Shown in pieces: positions 23,101-33,960 of a DNA stretch of 64,000 nucleotides. Position numbers and translations under genes: made by a program. Below the pieces are notes generated by a model. It worked only from the letters and a program-made list of their open reading frames with translations. It was not told the origin of the DNA and did no database searches. The DNA lies in assembly GCA_050084985.1 (NCBI GenBank), contig JBITNC010000001.1, positions 2,170,001-2,234,000 on the forward strand, read 5' to 3'. Origin of the DNA: Nageia nagi. Lineage: Eukaryota > Pinophyta. Each line of letters begins with the position of its first letter. Position 1 is the stretch's first letter.

Positions 23101-23560
23101 GGCTGTGAAGTCATGGAACTCCTCTAAATAAGCCAGTGTATAATCGTCCCCATACCTTTTCCAGCCAAAGGTTGCTTCAATCCTAGCAGGGGAAAAGTCC
23201 ATGATCAAATTGCCTTCTATTTCCCGCAGGACCCTTTTGTCATACTCGCACTTCCTGGCCACCTCACTGCACAAGTCAGGAAAAGGTACTGCAAATGGCA
23301 TCATGGTTGCGTCGAACAAACCGTATATGTGGATAAGCTCCTCTGCTAGGTCTTCTTTGCTGATGGAGGACGTGGAGGCTAGGGTTAGAATAGGGTCCAA
23401 GTTTCCCTAATCAATGTCACCAACGAAAATGTGTTTTCCCTTGAATTTGGCTTTAGGGAACTCTGACTTGTCTTTCTGCTGAAATTCGATCAGGCTTTCC
23501 TTCAAAGGTCGAGTCATCTAGCTTTTAGTCATGTGCCTTTCGAATAACTGGCTTTGATGT
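20150..23560 (-). pseudogene. large degenerate retroelement ORF of unknown function
   Basis: Read on the minus strand, open stretches follow each other at 23400-23080, 23001-22693, 22616-22374, 22349-22137, 22064-21228, 21285-21040, 21036-20821, 20601-20398 and 20419-20150. That is about 1,100 codons of one decayed protein. In order it shows a region with IEATFGWKRYGDDYTLAYLE, a helical region with RPIRWARVISDALHHQLAYF and SKRFYMNSYLVYLLL, then a long acidic Ser/Glu linker (codes at 21670-21860) with basic nuclear-signal-like KHRKKSP. After that come VDTFVSTSRKEISISHCYSK, a coiled coil (YEAKKEVKRLKKELMA) and a C-terminal helical part. The 3' half recurs at 12290-13352 and the 5' end at 54607-54317. 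It looks like the extra non-pol ORF some plant LTR elements carry. No RT, integrase or protease motif is visible. Confidence 0.5.
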
Positions 23561-25151
23561 TCGAAGCCATGCAGGAATATCACTTAACTCTTGCCCCTTT
23601 TAGCTCCTAACATCTGATCAATTTGGGCTCACAGTTTTGGATGAGTGCTTTGGGCACAACTTTTAAAGTATGTGACTAGATCCTGGGGCTAGACTAAAAT
23701 GCCTTAGCCAAATTGGCCGACTGGATATGCAACATCCCCAAAAGCTTTCCTCCATGGTCGCATGTTTTGGAATGGGTGCCTAAGCATGCATGAGAAATGA
23801 TGTGACTAGGGCAGAGGGTGATTTTGAAATGAAGTGATAGAAATGATCAGGGAGTGGGGTATATATAGGTTCGTGTATTTGCCAGGTGTCACCTTTTAAT
23901 TGGTACGTCTAGGGGTCAAATAGCGGGCCAAAAACAAGGGCGCATGTTTCTTGAAAGGTGCAAAAGGACATGATGAAAATGGTGCAACTAGGTTCTTGGG
24001 CACTTAGCCAAATTCCAAGTTTAACCCTTGGTTGCACCCTTTTGGATGGGTGCTAAAGCATGTGCCTCAATCCTTGCACCTGATACCTGGCATGCTTCCC
24101 AAGGCTTGAGATCTCGAAAAACTTCAAAAAAAATGCAAGTGTCCTTGGTCGCACGTCTAGGAGGGAGTGGTGCTTCTTCTCTACTCCCACGCTTTGCCCT
24201 AGATAGACTTGCAAACTGAAACAAAGGGGCTGACTTCCTTTTTATAGCTCTCCAGATGGGACAGGTGTGGCCATGGGATAGGCGTGGAAGGAGGTCCAGT
24301 GCATGAGTCTCACTTGTCAACCAACGAAGTTCAACACTTAGCCAATTTTCCTTTCCTTGTTTCGATCGCATGGTTCCGGAAGAGTGCAAAAGGACTCTTG
24401 AAAATCCTTGTGACAAGCTTTGATGCCCAAGAAAACGACTAAGTATCCTCCAACTTGGTTGCACCCTTTCAAACGAGTGCAAAAGGACTCCTCAAAAAGC
24501 ATGCGACAGGCTTTGAGCTTGGAAAAATGCTAAGTATAAAGTCTTTGGTCGCACTGATTTTGGTGAGTGAAAAAGGACGCACTTCTAAACGTGTGACAGC
24601 CTTAAAAATGCTAAGTATACTTCTCTGGTCGCATCGATTTTGGTGAGTGCAAAAGGACTCACTTCAAAACGTGCGAAAATGCTGAAAAATGCTAAGTGTA
24701 GGAGTTGCTACCTTGGTCGCACCGTTTTGAAGGGGTGCAAAGGGACTCTATACAAAACATGCGACAACTAAATGATGTCAAAAAAAATGCTAAGTATGAG
24801 AAGATGCTCAGCCTAGTCGCACCTTTCCCAGAGGGTGCAAAAGCACTCCCTCAAAAACATGTGACAGGCTGAAAAATGAGTGTTTTTCCTTTGCATTTTC
24901 GACAAAAACGACACACGAGATGCAGATGGGGTTCCTACAACATGGAGGCCTTCAGGATGCCTTCGAACATGAAAATGCATGATTTTAACTTCAACTACCA
25001 TGAAAATGCAATCTAAACATGTTCCCAAGACTGGGCCTTAAAGATATGCGTCCTCTTTGACAAATTTCTTATGCAATTTCCTCTTTGTTTTCTTGAGGGT
25101 CCTCAAAATGCAAAATTTTTTGGGGGGGTGGGGTGTTGTGTAGGGAGAACA
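23561..25151 (-). mobile_element. LTR of family H (5' LTR) and leader
   Basis: Read on the minus strand it starts at 25151 and soon contains CCCAAAAAATTTTGCATTTT followed by GAGGACCC, as does the copy starting at 55630. A TATA box on the minus strand (TATAAAAAGG, 24246-24237) is followed by GAAGTCAGCC. The second copy has TATAAAAGGG at 55020-55011 followed by GAAGGTCAGCC. The region 24020-24880 is filled with repeats. The LTR/leader boundary and PBS are not clear; the LTR may end near 23900. The large ORF follows downstream on the minus strand, as it does in the second copy. Confidence 0.5.
24358..24880. repeat. degenerate 80-100 bp tandem units with GTCGCA ... TGCGAC ends
   Basis: Six units start near 24362, 24456, 24545, 24625, 24713 and 24814. 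Each opens with GGTCGCACC or a variant, then GAGTGCAAAAGGACTC, then AACATGCGACAGGCTG and AAAAATGCTAAGTAT. The opening and the later TGCGAC are inverted, so each unit could fold. Two looser units lie at 24029 and 24150. The second family H copy (54677-55390) has the same words. Confidence 0.7.
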
Positions 25152-25660
25152 ATAGCAACATGTAGTACATTGTTGAAACTCCATGTCTGTGTGTCAGTGC
25201 AATTTGCAAACACACCAGTTTGCTATAGCTGTCTCTCCTCACTAGATGCTCCATGGCTATCCTCCATACACATGAGAATGCATGTATATAAGGGCGAAGG
25301 GGTACCTGCAAAAACCTTAAGAAAATCATAAGTGAAAATAGGTAGAGCCTTTGCTCTATATGTGCGGCCAATACTCCTCAAAGCTCAATATGGGTTCTCA
25401 CAGTCTCTCCATGGCCAATGTGAGGCAAGAAATTATCTCATCCTCGAACGTAGGATATCCAACTGCCAACTGGGTCATTATCATGGAGTTAGACCTTACT
25501 AGGTCCAACATATCACCGCCTAGCTCAAGAATGCCTTGTGAGGTAAATGCAACCTTCCAAAGACTCAATGCAAGGTGCCTAGGCTCCCAATATCTGGACA
25601 TGGCATGTGTAGCCCTTCAGATGTCCAACGTGGGGTGTGTATCCTTCTTGGGACTCAACG
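25152..25660. other. internal sequence of the old gypsy element, no RT
   Basis: After the protease region the minus strand should enter reverse transcriptase, but no RT motif (LPxG, YxDD) is seen in any frame before the family H LTR edge at 25151. The stretch contains CAACGTTGGG-type words like those of LTR A. Confidence 0.4.
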
Positions 25661-26250
25661 TTAGGTGGACATCCTCCTAGATACCCAACATGGGGTATCT
25701 AGTTCCTTGAGGCTCAATGCCGGGCCCTCAAGCTGTTTGGGCTGCAACGTTGGGTGTTGGAGCTCTCCAATACCCTCCATCTTTTGCTGAATCTCCTGCT
25801 CTCTCAACATGGACCCACCTTCTGCTTCCTCCTTTTTTTGACAACACTCTATCACCTCTAGTCTCTTATTGTCCACTTGTGGACAATCATCTCTGATTCC
25901 TTGCAAAGTATGTGTCTTCCCATCAATTTGGAAACTCATTGTGAGTTTTTGATAGTTGGTGTGGATATCATCCAATTCAAATAGCCACTGCACTCCTAGA
26001 ATGATATGAGGATGTCCCTTCAAAGGATAATTGTAGAAGTCCTCTCTCACCATACAACTCTGCAACCTCACACCAAACCTCTCAATGATATGGTCTACCA
26101 ACATGAGCTTCCCATTGGCATTGGAAACCTTGAATCCCTAAAACCCCTTGGTCTTCAGGTTTCTCTTCTCAGCAAAGTGTGCATCAATGAAGTTGTGGGA
26201 TACTCTTGGATCAATTAAGACCATCACATCTTGTCCTTTTGCCTATCTCA
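25661..26250 (-). pseudogene. Ty3/gypsy protease region, active site altered
   Basis: The minus strand reads LIDPRVSHNFIDAHFAEK near 26220-26170, where a plant gypsy protease has LIDSGASHNFI. The catalytic DSG is thus DPR. Downstream YPLKGHPHIILGVQWLFEL and YQKLTMSFQIDGKTHTLQGI are the flap and C-terminal parts of the same domain. The open frame 26104-25661 continues past the domain into a Glu/Gln-rich linker. It follows gag in the right order, and reverse transcriptase is missing. Confidence 0.7.
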
Positions 26251-26429
26251 TGATTTTTAGAGTAAGATACTTCTTTACCCCATGCAATGAAGCAATCATG
26301 CTTCCCAATGTACCCTCGACCCAAGGTGAAGCCTGATCTAGGGTATCTACCCCAATCTCTAGATCTTAATCATCTGATTCGCCCTCTGAAAACAAGTCTA
26401 TGTAATGTACTTGCCCTTTACCTTGGCCA

Positions 26430-27991
26430 TGGTGTCCTGGCTCCCAAGTCTTCTTGCAGTAGAAGCATTTTCCTTCTTCTGTTAGCTTCCTTCGTGTGGC
26501 TGCATCCAATTGATTTGTCTTAGGTGGTGGGAAGGGTTTGGCTTTGCTAGGCCCTTATTTATCCGTAATCGGCTTCCGATTGACAGACCCCCTGTATGTT
26601 TGCCCTCCCTTGAGGGATTTCATCATGGCGTCAAGGTCGTATGTTGCCCGAATGCTCAATGAAGAGGAATACCAATCATTCCTTAGGAATATGGTGGATT
26701 ATGATGGCACTTCTTTGAAACTCTGTCACATAATCGTCCATTGTCCCTAGCTGGCTCAACGATGTAAGATCCCAAAAGTAGTCATTTTCCTTCTTCCTAT
26801 CAAATCGCTTGACCAATTGTTTGGCAAACTCATCAAAAGAGGTAATGAGAGAATACCCTTGCCTGATCACCCCATGCTGCTACCACTCCAAGGCATCCCC
26901 CTCAAAATGCAAAGATGCAAAATGAATCGCATCCTCCTCCATCATGTTAGGGCTTAGGGTGAAATAGGTTTGCAATTGACGTAACCATGCCCTAGCCGTC
27001 ATCTTCTTTCCATCAAACATCTGCACCTGCATCTTACTGATATTATGCTGCAGGTCCTTCTTTTCATCTCCCAAACTATTGAAATTGCATGGGCCATGTA
27101 AATTGCTTCCCTACAACCCTAAGATCTCCAGGTCACTGTTGAAGTTCACATCTCTCCTCAACCCCAGATCCAACATGGACTATTCTTTGAAGATTTGATT
27201 CAACTCCAAAGGGCCAATAACCGTACTTTTTGTCACCTCCCTAGACTTCTACGCAAACATGTGTTTGGATGGCTTTTGAATAACCAGTTGCTCCTCCATT
27301 CTGCCAACATCCTCACCTAGGTACCTCCCTAGGAGATGGTTTGTACCCTAGGGTGCTCGGTGTGAGTGGAACCTCAAAAATGTTGCCTCTGGACACCCCA
27401 TCGACCCATGGTGAGTTGATTCCCGATCCCTCAAACTTCAAGATCTACTCATGCTCAGCTCCTGATCTGCTCGATCCTCTTGAGATAGCTCCTCTTTGTC
27501 ATCTCTGGTATGACGTGGGGCCTCTATCATCTCGGGTTTGATGTGGGGCCTTTGTCATCCTTGGTGTGGCGTGGGTTCTCCCTATCATCCCTAGTGTGAC
27601 GTCCAGGGGTATTCTGCCTCTCCGGCTCCTCTTGAACACCTAGATTCCTGTTCAACTGTTGTTGCATAGTAGTGACCTCTCCGGTCATGTTGTGAATGGC
27701 CGAAATGAGTTCATCAAACTTCTGTTCGGGGGTGGATACCTGAATCGGAGTCAAACTCCTCTTGGCAGTCCATGGTCCCTCTTTCTGTACCTCTCCCTCA
27801 TCCTCGAATGCTCTTGCATTCTGTATTTCATCCATCCAGGGCCTTTGGTCCTCCTCTTGGACAACTCTAGAAGGCGCCTTCTCGGTGTGTGATCTTCCCC
27901 TTTTCTTAGTAGATGCCATTCCTCTTTGAGTGCAGGATCTGGTATAGTAACGATGTACTGTAGGTCTCATGCACAAGTTGGCTAGATCCAA
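26430..27991 (-). pseudogene. Ty3/gypsy gag remnant
   Basis: Minus-strand open stretches run 27991-27527 (basic N-terminal region, then FDELISAIHNMTGEVTTMQQ coiled coil), 27074-26880 (VQMFDGKKMTARAWLRQLQT and FEGDALEW) and 26870-26676 (YSLITSFDEFAKQLVKRFDR, LGTMDDYVTEFQ). The last two are the retrotransposon gag core of Ty3/gypsy. A zinc knuckle remnant GKCFYCKKTWEPGHHGQG lies near 26500-26440 and lacks its last cysteine. A stop separates the two core stretches. It starts just inside the PBS at 28003-27992, so the order LTR, PBS, gag is intact. Confidence 0.75.
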
Positions 27992-28003
27992 GCTCTGATA
28001 CCA
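27992..28003 (-). other. primer-binding site (initiator Met tRNA)
   Basis: On the minus strand TGGTATCAGAGC, the standard plant PBS complementary to the 3' end of initiator tRNA-Met, sits 2 bp inside the LTR starting at 28006. Confidence 0.85.
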
Positions 28004-28401
28004 CTTGTGATGATAAAAAAATGCAACTTAAAACAAAATCAACAAATTCAATTACAATAACCCTGACATCAAGTCTAGGGCATCAACCATATGCATTTAA
28101 AATCTCTAATTGCCAATGTTAGGGTTAGATCATCAATAATCAACATGCCCAACACCAAACACACCCATGACTGGCTAATACATGCAATATACAATAGATA
28201 ACATCCCATAATGCCATCGTCTGATAATTACAAGCATGAACAAAATTAGCAATCCAACACATGCATAAATGGATAGATGCAAGACAAGTATGAGATCCGA
28301 ATGCCCTTGGTAGTATACAAATGATATGAAATGGCAATGATACAAAACCAAGCCCAAGGAGGTTGATGTTGGCCTCTTAGGAGCCAAGTAGGGCACAACA
28401 C

Positions 28402-28890
28402 TGTTAGAATTTGTAATGAAATATTATGAATATCTAAACTCCTTGTAAATTCAATTAATCACTTAAGGGTATGTAGATACCTTAAGAGATTAATAGAATT
28501 CTTTAATATGTAGACTTTGACTTTACCAAAGGAGTTAGTTGGTAGGTTGAAGTTTGGTGGTACATTTAATGTAACCCTAACCTTACCCTTGGGTTAAAGG
28601 AAGGTTAGGGAGGTGCTCTCAACCTATAAATAGAGGGCCTCTCCTCATGTAAACATATCTAAGTTTTGAGTAAGATTACTCTACTTGGTTGTGTAGGAGA
28701 GAGCTAGAGAATAGTTGTAAGAGAGACATAGATTTGAGAATAAGAGAACTAGTTGTGGATGTACTCCCAAGGAGGGAGGAACCACATTATATTGATGTGT
28801 TATCTTGAGTGATTGTGTTATCTTGTGTACACATGAGTTTCCTAGTCTAAGGTCCTAGAGGATTTGTTTAGATCTAGTTCAAATCCTTCA
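28402..28890 (+). repeat. copia 5' LTR
   Basis: 489 bp, TGTTAG ... CCTTCA. TATA box TATAAATA at 28625-28632, followed directly by the small palindrome GAGGGCCTC (28633-28641) and TCATGTAA (28645-28652), so transcription should start around 28650. Confidence 0.95.
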
Positions 28891-28892
28891 TT

Positions 28893-28904
28893 TGGTATCA
28901 GAGC
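28893..28904 (+). other. copia primer-binding site (initiator Met tRNA)
   Basis: TGGTATCAGAGC, 2 bp after the LTR, complementary to the 3' end of plant initiator tRNA-Met. Confidence 0.95.
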
Positions 28905-29563
28905 CAGGTTGTGGAAGCTCTTTTGGTGTGGAAGCTACATCTTGGAAGTGCTTCATCCTTCTCAAATTTGGAGATCTTAATTCTTCATTGTGAGGTAAAA
29001 GGTTTGCAAAGGTATAACCTTCTATTCTTCTTTAACTAAGTTCATTATGATACTAATCTTTTGTATGATTATGTTAGCTCAATGGCTTAGCAATACCATA
29101 ATATATTTTTTGCTATTCTCTTCTTACTAACAATATTTTATGTTAGTAATCTATTTTTAATGTACAAAGAAATTTTTTTTTCTTTTGAGCAAAAATATAT
29201 TATGATAGCATCTTATTGAAAAGTTTTTACAATAGTCTTTTGTGAAAAATATCAGAAAAGGAGGAAGGTGCAATTTTTTTTAATATTTTATTGTTGAAAT
29301 AAAGAGGAGGACAATTTTCTTTAAGGGCACAATAATATATTTAAATGATACCATATATATATATATATATTTTATTTTTTATTTAAAATATAGTAAAAAA
29401 AAAATATACATATATATATATTTTTATTTTAAATTTGTTTTGAATACTCAAAACTGTTTAAAATAAAAATCAAATAAATATAAAATGTTTATATTTAAAT
29501 CGAGAGGGGTAAGGGCAATTTAATTGTCATTAATCAAAACTAATACAAATTTATTTCAACGAG

Positions 29564-30540
29564 GGGGGGGGGGTCCACGCGCGCGCAGCCTCTGCACTGC
29601 GCTCCTCCACCACCCCGCGCGCGCGCGCGCGGCCACCTCCCACTGCGCGGCCACCGTGCGACCACCTCCTCGCGCGCCCAGCAGCCCTCCTCTCTGGTGG
29701 CTACGCCCCCGCGACCACCTCCGCCTCCGCCTCCGCCCCCGAACGCGACCTCTGGTGGCTCTGCTCCGCACCACCGCGCGCCCCTCTGCCTCCTCCGCCC
29801 TCGTGATGTCGTCGCCTCCTCCCTGCTGCCCAACCCGCGCGCCACTGCTTCTCCTTTCCCGCGGCACCACTCCTCCCGCCTCCACCGCGTTCATCACTGA
29901 CTGGCCTGCACTGGACGCTCGTTTCTGCATGGTGTGGCCCTCATTGTTTCTCCTGACAATTTTCCTTGCATGTCTGATTCCACTGCGACTTGTTTGCCTG
30001 CTCCAGACCCTGTTTCATGGACTGCAATGATCGCAGGATAGGCATACGCCCTGTTTTACCCCAGATCCGGAAGAGGCAGTCGTAAGAGGCAGCTGGCAGC
30101 GACAGTCCCGTCTTGTTTCCTGCCATGGTCGACGGCTCTGCGTGCACGTTGTTTGCAGGAGCTGCTGATACCGCCACAGTTTCATGTCATACGGTTGCCA
30201 TGCTCACCGAATACCCCATGCACCCCTGTAGCACGCTTCCGAAAACGCATCCGAGGGACGAAGAGCACTCCAACACCTACGTTGAAAGCATGGTGCAGAC
30301 AACGTTCGTGGCCTCTCCTCGTCTGCATGTTGTTTACTGCGCCGCCTTGCCTTGACCCTTCTACTCTCATTCCTCCCTCGCCGACCTGTCTTCACGACTT
30401 GGGTGGTCCACAGCCGCCCCACGCGACCTCCACCGCCTTACGTGACCTCCTCGCCGACTTTGGCCCCTGCCACCTCTGCCCAGCCTCCTCTTCCTCCTTC
30501 CCTGGTCCAGGTTGATGGCTACCAAAACCTTGCAAGTCTT
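29564..30540 (+). other. GC-rich, CpG-rich island in the copia leader
   Basis: After a G run (29563-29572) the base composition changes sharply from AT-rich to very GC-rich, with CG runs such as CGCGCGCGCGCG near 29618-29632. It falls back near 30540, just before a run of about 17 T. Long frames are open on both strands (for example 29524-30030 +, 29930-29556 -), but they give Pro/Arg/Ala-rich low-complexity products with no motif I recognise. Such frames open easily in GC-rich DNA, so I do not call a gene. It may be captured host sequence or a structured leader. Confidence 0.6.
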
Positions 30541-30932
30541 CTTAGTCCCCTTAAATGCCTTTTTTTTTTTTTTTTGTTGACCACCTACATCTTTGCACTT
30601 CCCACAAGCAACGTATCTTTTGGTGGAAGACCAAAGGGGGTTCATATTTTTTCCACCTACTAAGCCTTTAATGATTATTGACTTAGGAATTTTTTTTTAG
30701 TCCATAAGGTAGACACAAGCATTACCAAGCATTTAAAATAGGGGTATGGGTCTCCTATTGCCATTTGCACACTTATTCTTAGGAGTACTTAGACTATTTC
30801 TCATATTTTCCTCCACATTGCATGTTTTAATTTAAATGCATATGCACTCTCTAAGCATGGTTACAAGGGATAAAACTTTAAATTTTATCTAGATGTTGCA
30901 TATGATGCATGTATCTTATTTGAAGAATAAAA

Positions 30933-31081
30933 TATGCTTAGGACTTAAATTTTTAATGCATGATGCATGCTTACTTAAATTTTTAAGTCATGATACAATG
31001 CATGTTATGAATACTAAGTATGCTTAGGACTTCAATTTTTAATGCATGATGCATGCTTACTTAAATTTTTAAGTCGTGATA
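30933..31081. repeat. direct repeat of about 62 bp in the copia leader
   Basis: Units at 30933-30994 and 31019-31081 share TATGCTTAGGACTT, then AATGCATGATGCATGCTTAC and TTTTTAAGTC, with only a few differences. Confidence 0.8.
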
Positions 31082-31876
31082 TACTAAGTAGGACTTAGTT
31101 CCTTGTTTAATTCATTAAGTGCTTGAATTAAGTGAGAAAAATATGAACAATGTAAAAGTCCTTTAGGGGTTAGAACAAAACCCATTGGACTCAATTTTTT
31201 GGCCTCTTAAGGTTTCAAGTTCGTGTGGATGGAGTATTTTTCACCTTACTTTATATTTTTTGCACATTTGCTTATACTTGCAATACGCAAAAATTTGAAA
31301 AGTAACCCCTAAAATGAATACATCCGCACGTATTTTCCACAACATGACTTGTTTGGGGAGCCATGAGGTGAGGATAGGGCAGACTGGAGCCCTTTTAGTC
31401 CGAAGAACCGAGTGGTGGTAAGTCCGTCTTAATTGCCCCTAAGACCTCTGTTGGATTGGACATAACTCTATTAGGTGGACAGGCATGTGTGTAGTGATAC
31501 CACATGTCCGCACGTCCATTCAGGGATTATCCTGATAACCTAGGAGGAAAACTGAAACCCTTAATCAAGATAATTAAAATGGCCGGTCCAAGATACGTCG
31601 GATCCTTGGAAAATAGTAGGTACTTCTCCTTGTGAGAGTATATCACTGACCAAGGTGAACTGGTTGAGGACTGGTAGTACCTGGGCTCCACCTTGCGGGC
31701 ATCCAGGTGAAGGCCTAATTCTATACAAGAAAACAACCCCAACTTTATCCTTCTATGGATCGTGGTTAATGAGTTTACACATGTGGGACATGTTTTCTTA
31801 TTAGATGTTTTATATGTATAGATGAAAAATTGTAAAAGTTTACATTCTTATTGCATATTTATTGTTTTTTGTAGCA
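31082..31876. other. remainder of the copia leader
   Basis: Untranslated sequence between the direct repeat and the gag start codon. I see no ORF or known motif in it. Confidence 0.5.
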
Positions 31877-33427
31877 ATGGTTGAAACCTTCGTTCCCAAG
31901 CACATACTCGATGGTTCCAACTTTGGAATATGGGAACCTCGTATGAAAGCCGAGTTACAAGCAAGAAAGCTGTGGCAGACAGTTAGTGAAGATGCGGTTG
32001 CTCCTACCGATGAGAAGGCTCTTGAAGTATACAACTCAAAGAATGAGTTAGCAACTTCTATGATTTACCGTGCAGTTTCAGATGATGTTCTTCTCATGAT
32101 TTCTTCATCAACTTCAGCAAAGGAAGCTTGGGATAGGTTAAAGAAAATCTACCTTGGGTCCAAATTTTCAAGGAGGTTTACCATTCTACAAAAGTTGTTG
32201 CAGTATCGACAAAGTGAAGATGAAAGTGCCTCCATCTACTTAAACAAAATCATTGACCTCAGGACACAACTGGTTGGTTGTGGGTGCAACTGGATCAATG
32301 ATGAGTTCATGGTCTTCATCATTCTACAAAGCCTTACTACAAAGTTCAGCAACTTTGTCACAATTATGGAAACAAGGCTCGATGATGAAGAAGATGTCAT
32401 CTCACTTGATAACCTTTCAAGACTTCTTCTAAAGCATGAGGAAACTTTGAACAAGAAAATGTTGAACCTTTCTCCAAAGGACCATAGCATTGCTCTAGGA
32501 GCAATCAAAACTCCTTTCAAGAAAAAGTTCAAATATTACAAATTCAAAGACAACAAGTCCTCATCTACCTTCAGCAAGTATGACAAAAAGGGCAACAACA
32601 ACAACAATCATGGCAACTACAGGCACAGAAATGATAAAGCAGGATCCAACAATCCAACACCTCAGGAAAAGTTTGATGGGAATTGTAACTTCTGTGGCAT
32701 CTTTGGGCACAAAGAGTATGATTGTCGCAAAAAGAAATTTGCTCAAAAAGGAAAGGGAAATGCAAATATGAGAAATTTCAATAATAAAAAGAAGAACAAG
32801 CATGCTGCTTCTGTTGCCTACTACTCAATGACTCAAACTATTTCAAATGATTGGATTGTTGATACAGGATGCACTAATCACATGTGTTATGAAAAAGATA
32901 AGTTTGAAAACTTTCATAAGTACAAAAAGGATGCAGTTGTGATAGGTGATAATACAGTCCTTGATGTTCACGGAATAGGGAGTGTGAAGATTCATGAAAA
33001 GGCTCTTGATAATGTCTTTTATGTGCCTAAACTAAGGATGAATCTCATCTCCGTGATTCAAATTACAAGGAAAGGATGCTCATTTGAGTTTACCTCACAC
33101 TCTTGGTGTGTTAAGAAAGGACTTGCCACTTTGATGAAAGGATCAGTAAAGAATGACCTTTATATTGTGGATCAAGTACCTTCAAAGATTTGTCTTGCTA
33201 CAAATGTTTGTTCAAAAGGTAATCTTTGGCATCAACGATTAGGACACCTTAACCACAAGAGTATTCAAGCTATGAAAACTCAAGAACTTGTGGAAGGTTT
33301 ACCTAATATTTCACCCACAGTTGGTCTTTGTGAAAGGTGCATTCTGGAAAGATGCATAGGCAAAAGTTTGAAAAAGATAAGGCAACTCGGGCTACTTGTC
33401 CTCTTCAGCTTGTGCATTCAGATTTGA
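31877..33427 (+). pseudogene. copia gag and protease, pre-integrase (5' part of polyprotein)
   Basis: The ATG at 31877 opens a 516-codon frame. Residues 1-230 are the copia-type gag (ILDGSNFGIWEPRMKAEL, KEAWDRLKKIYLG, LNKIIDLRTQLV). A Lys/Asn-rich stretch precedes the zinc knuckle CNFCGIFGHKEYDC near residue 270 (CX2CX4HX4C). The protease active site WIVDTGCTNHM, with intact DTG, is near residue 329. The GAG-pre-integrase motif LWHQRLGHLNHKSI and a CERC zinc pair follow. An upstream TTG in the same frame at 31862 is not needed. A base is missing near 33345, so the last 27 or so residues are out of the true frame and the stop at 33425 is an artefact of that shift. Confidence 0.9.
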
Positions 33428-33960
33428 TGGTCCTTTTCAGACTAAGTCACTAGGTGGAGCTTCTTATGTTCTGACCTTCATTGATGACTTCAGTAGGATG
33501 ACATTTGGTTATCTACTTGAGCACAAGGATCAAACTTTTGACAGGTTTCAAGACTTCAAGGCACTTGTTGAAAATCAAACTGATTTTAAGATCAAAATGC
33601 TGAGATCGGACAATGGGGGTGAATATAATAGCAATGAGTTTAACAACTTTTGTGTTAAACACGGGATTAAGCGACAATTCACAATCCCATACACCCCTCA
33701 GCAAAATGGAGTTGCTGAAAGGAAGAATCGCACCATTAAGAAATGGCAAGATGCATGTTGGGTAACCTTCCTAGTTTCTTATGGGGCGAAGCTGTTCACA
33801 CTGCTATTCACACCCTAAATAGGTGTCCTACTAAGGCAGTTGAAGGTAAAACTCCATATGAAGCATGGACAGAAAGAAACCTAACCTCTCACACTTCAGA
33901 ATCTTCGGTTGTGATGCATTTGCCTTCATTACCTCAGAGAAAAGAAAGAAGCTAGATAAA
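33346..33960 (+). pseudogene. copia integrase, broken by four single-base deletions
   Basis: The integrase core is readable only by changing frame near 33345, 33430, 33743 and 33880. Each change is the loss of one base, three of them a G and one an A, in or beside short runs. The catalytic triad is otherwise present: the first Asp in the HSD position before 33425, the second in LRSDNGGEY near 33605, and the Glu in NGVAERKNRT near 33720. The domain then runs through LPSFLWGEAVHTAIHTLNRC. All four losses fall within about 540 bp, while the rest of the polyprotein has none. Confidence 0.85.

Noticed and set aside
24358-24880. GTCGCA repeats as a CRISPR array
   Set aside because: This is plant nuclear DNA, the units are degenerate and 80-100 bp long with no constant spacer length, and they lie in an LTR present twice in the window.
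29524-30030. A 168-codon + strand frame and several overlapping long frames on both strands in the GC island
   Set aside because: Frames stay open on both strands because stop codons are rare in GC-rich DNA. The products are low-complexity Pro/Arg/Ala and carry no motif, so no gene is called.
32236-32803. Minus-strand frames of 98 and 80 codons over the copia gag
   Set aside because: They are shadows of the gag frame on the other strand and show no motif of their own.
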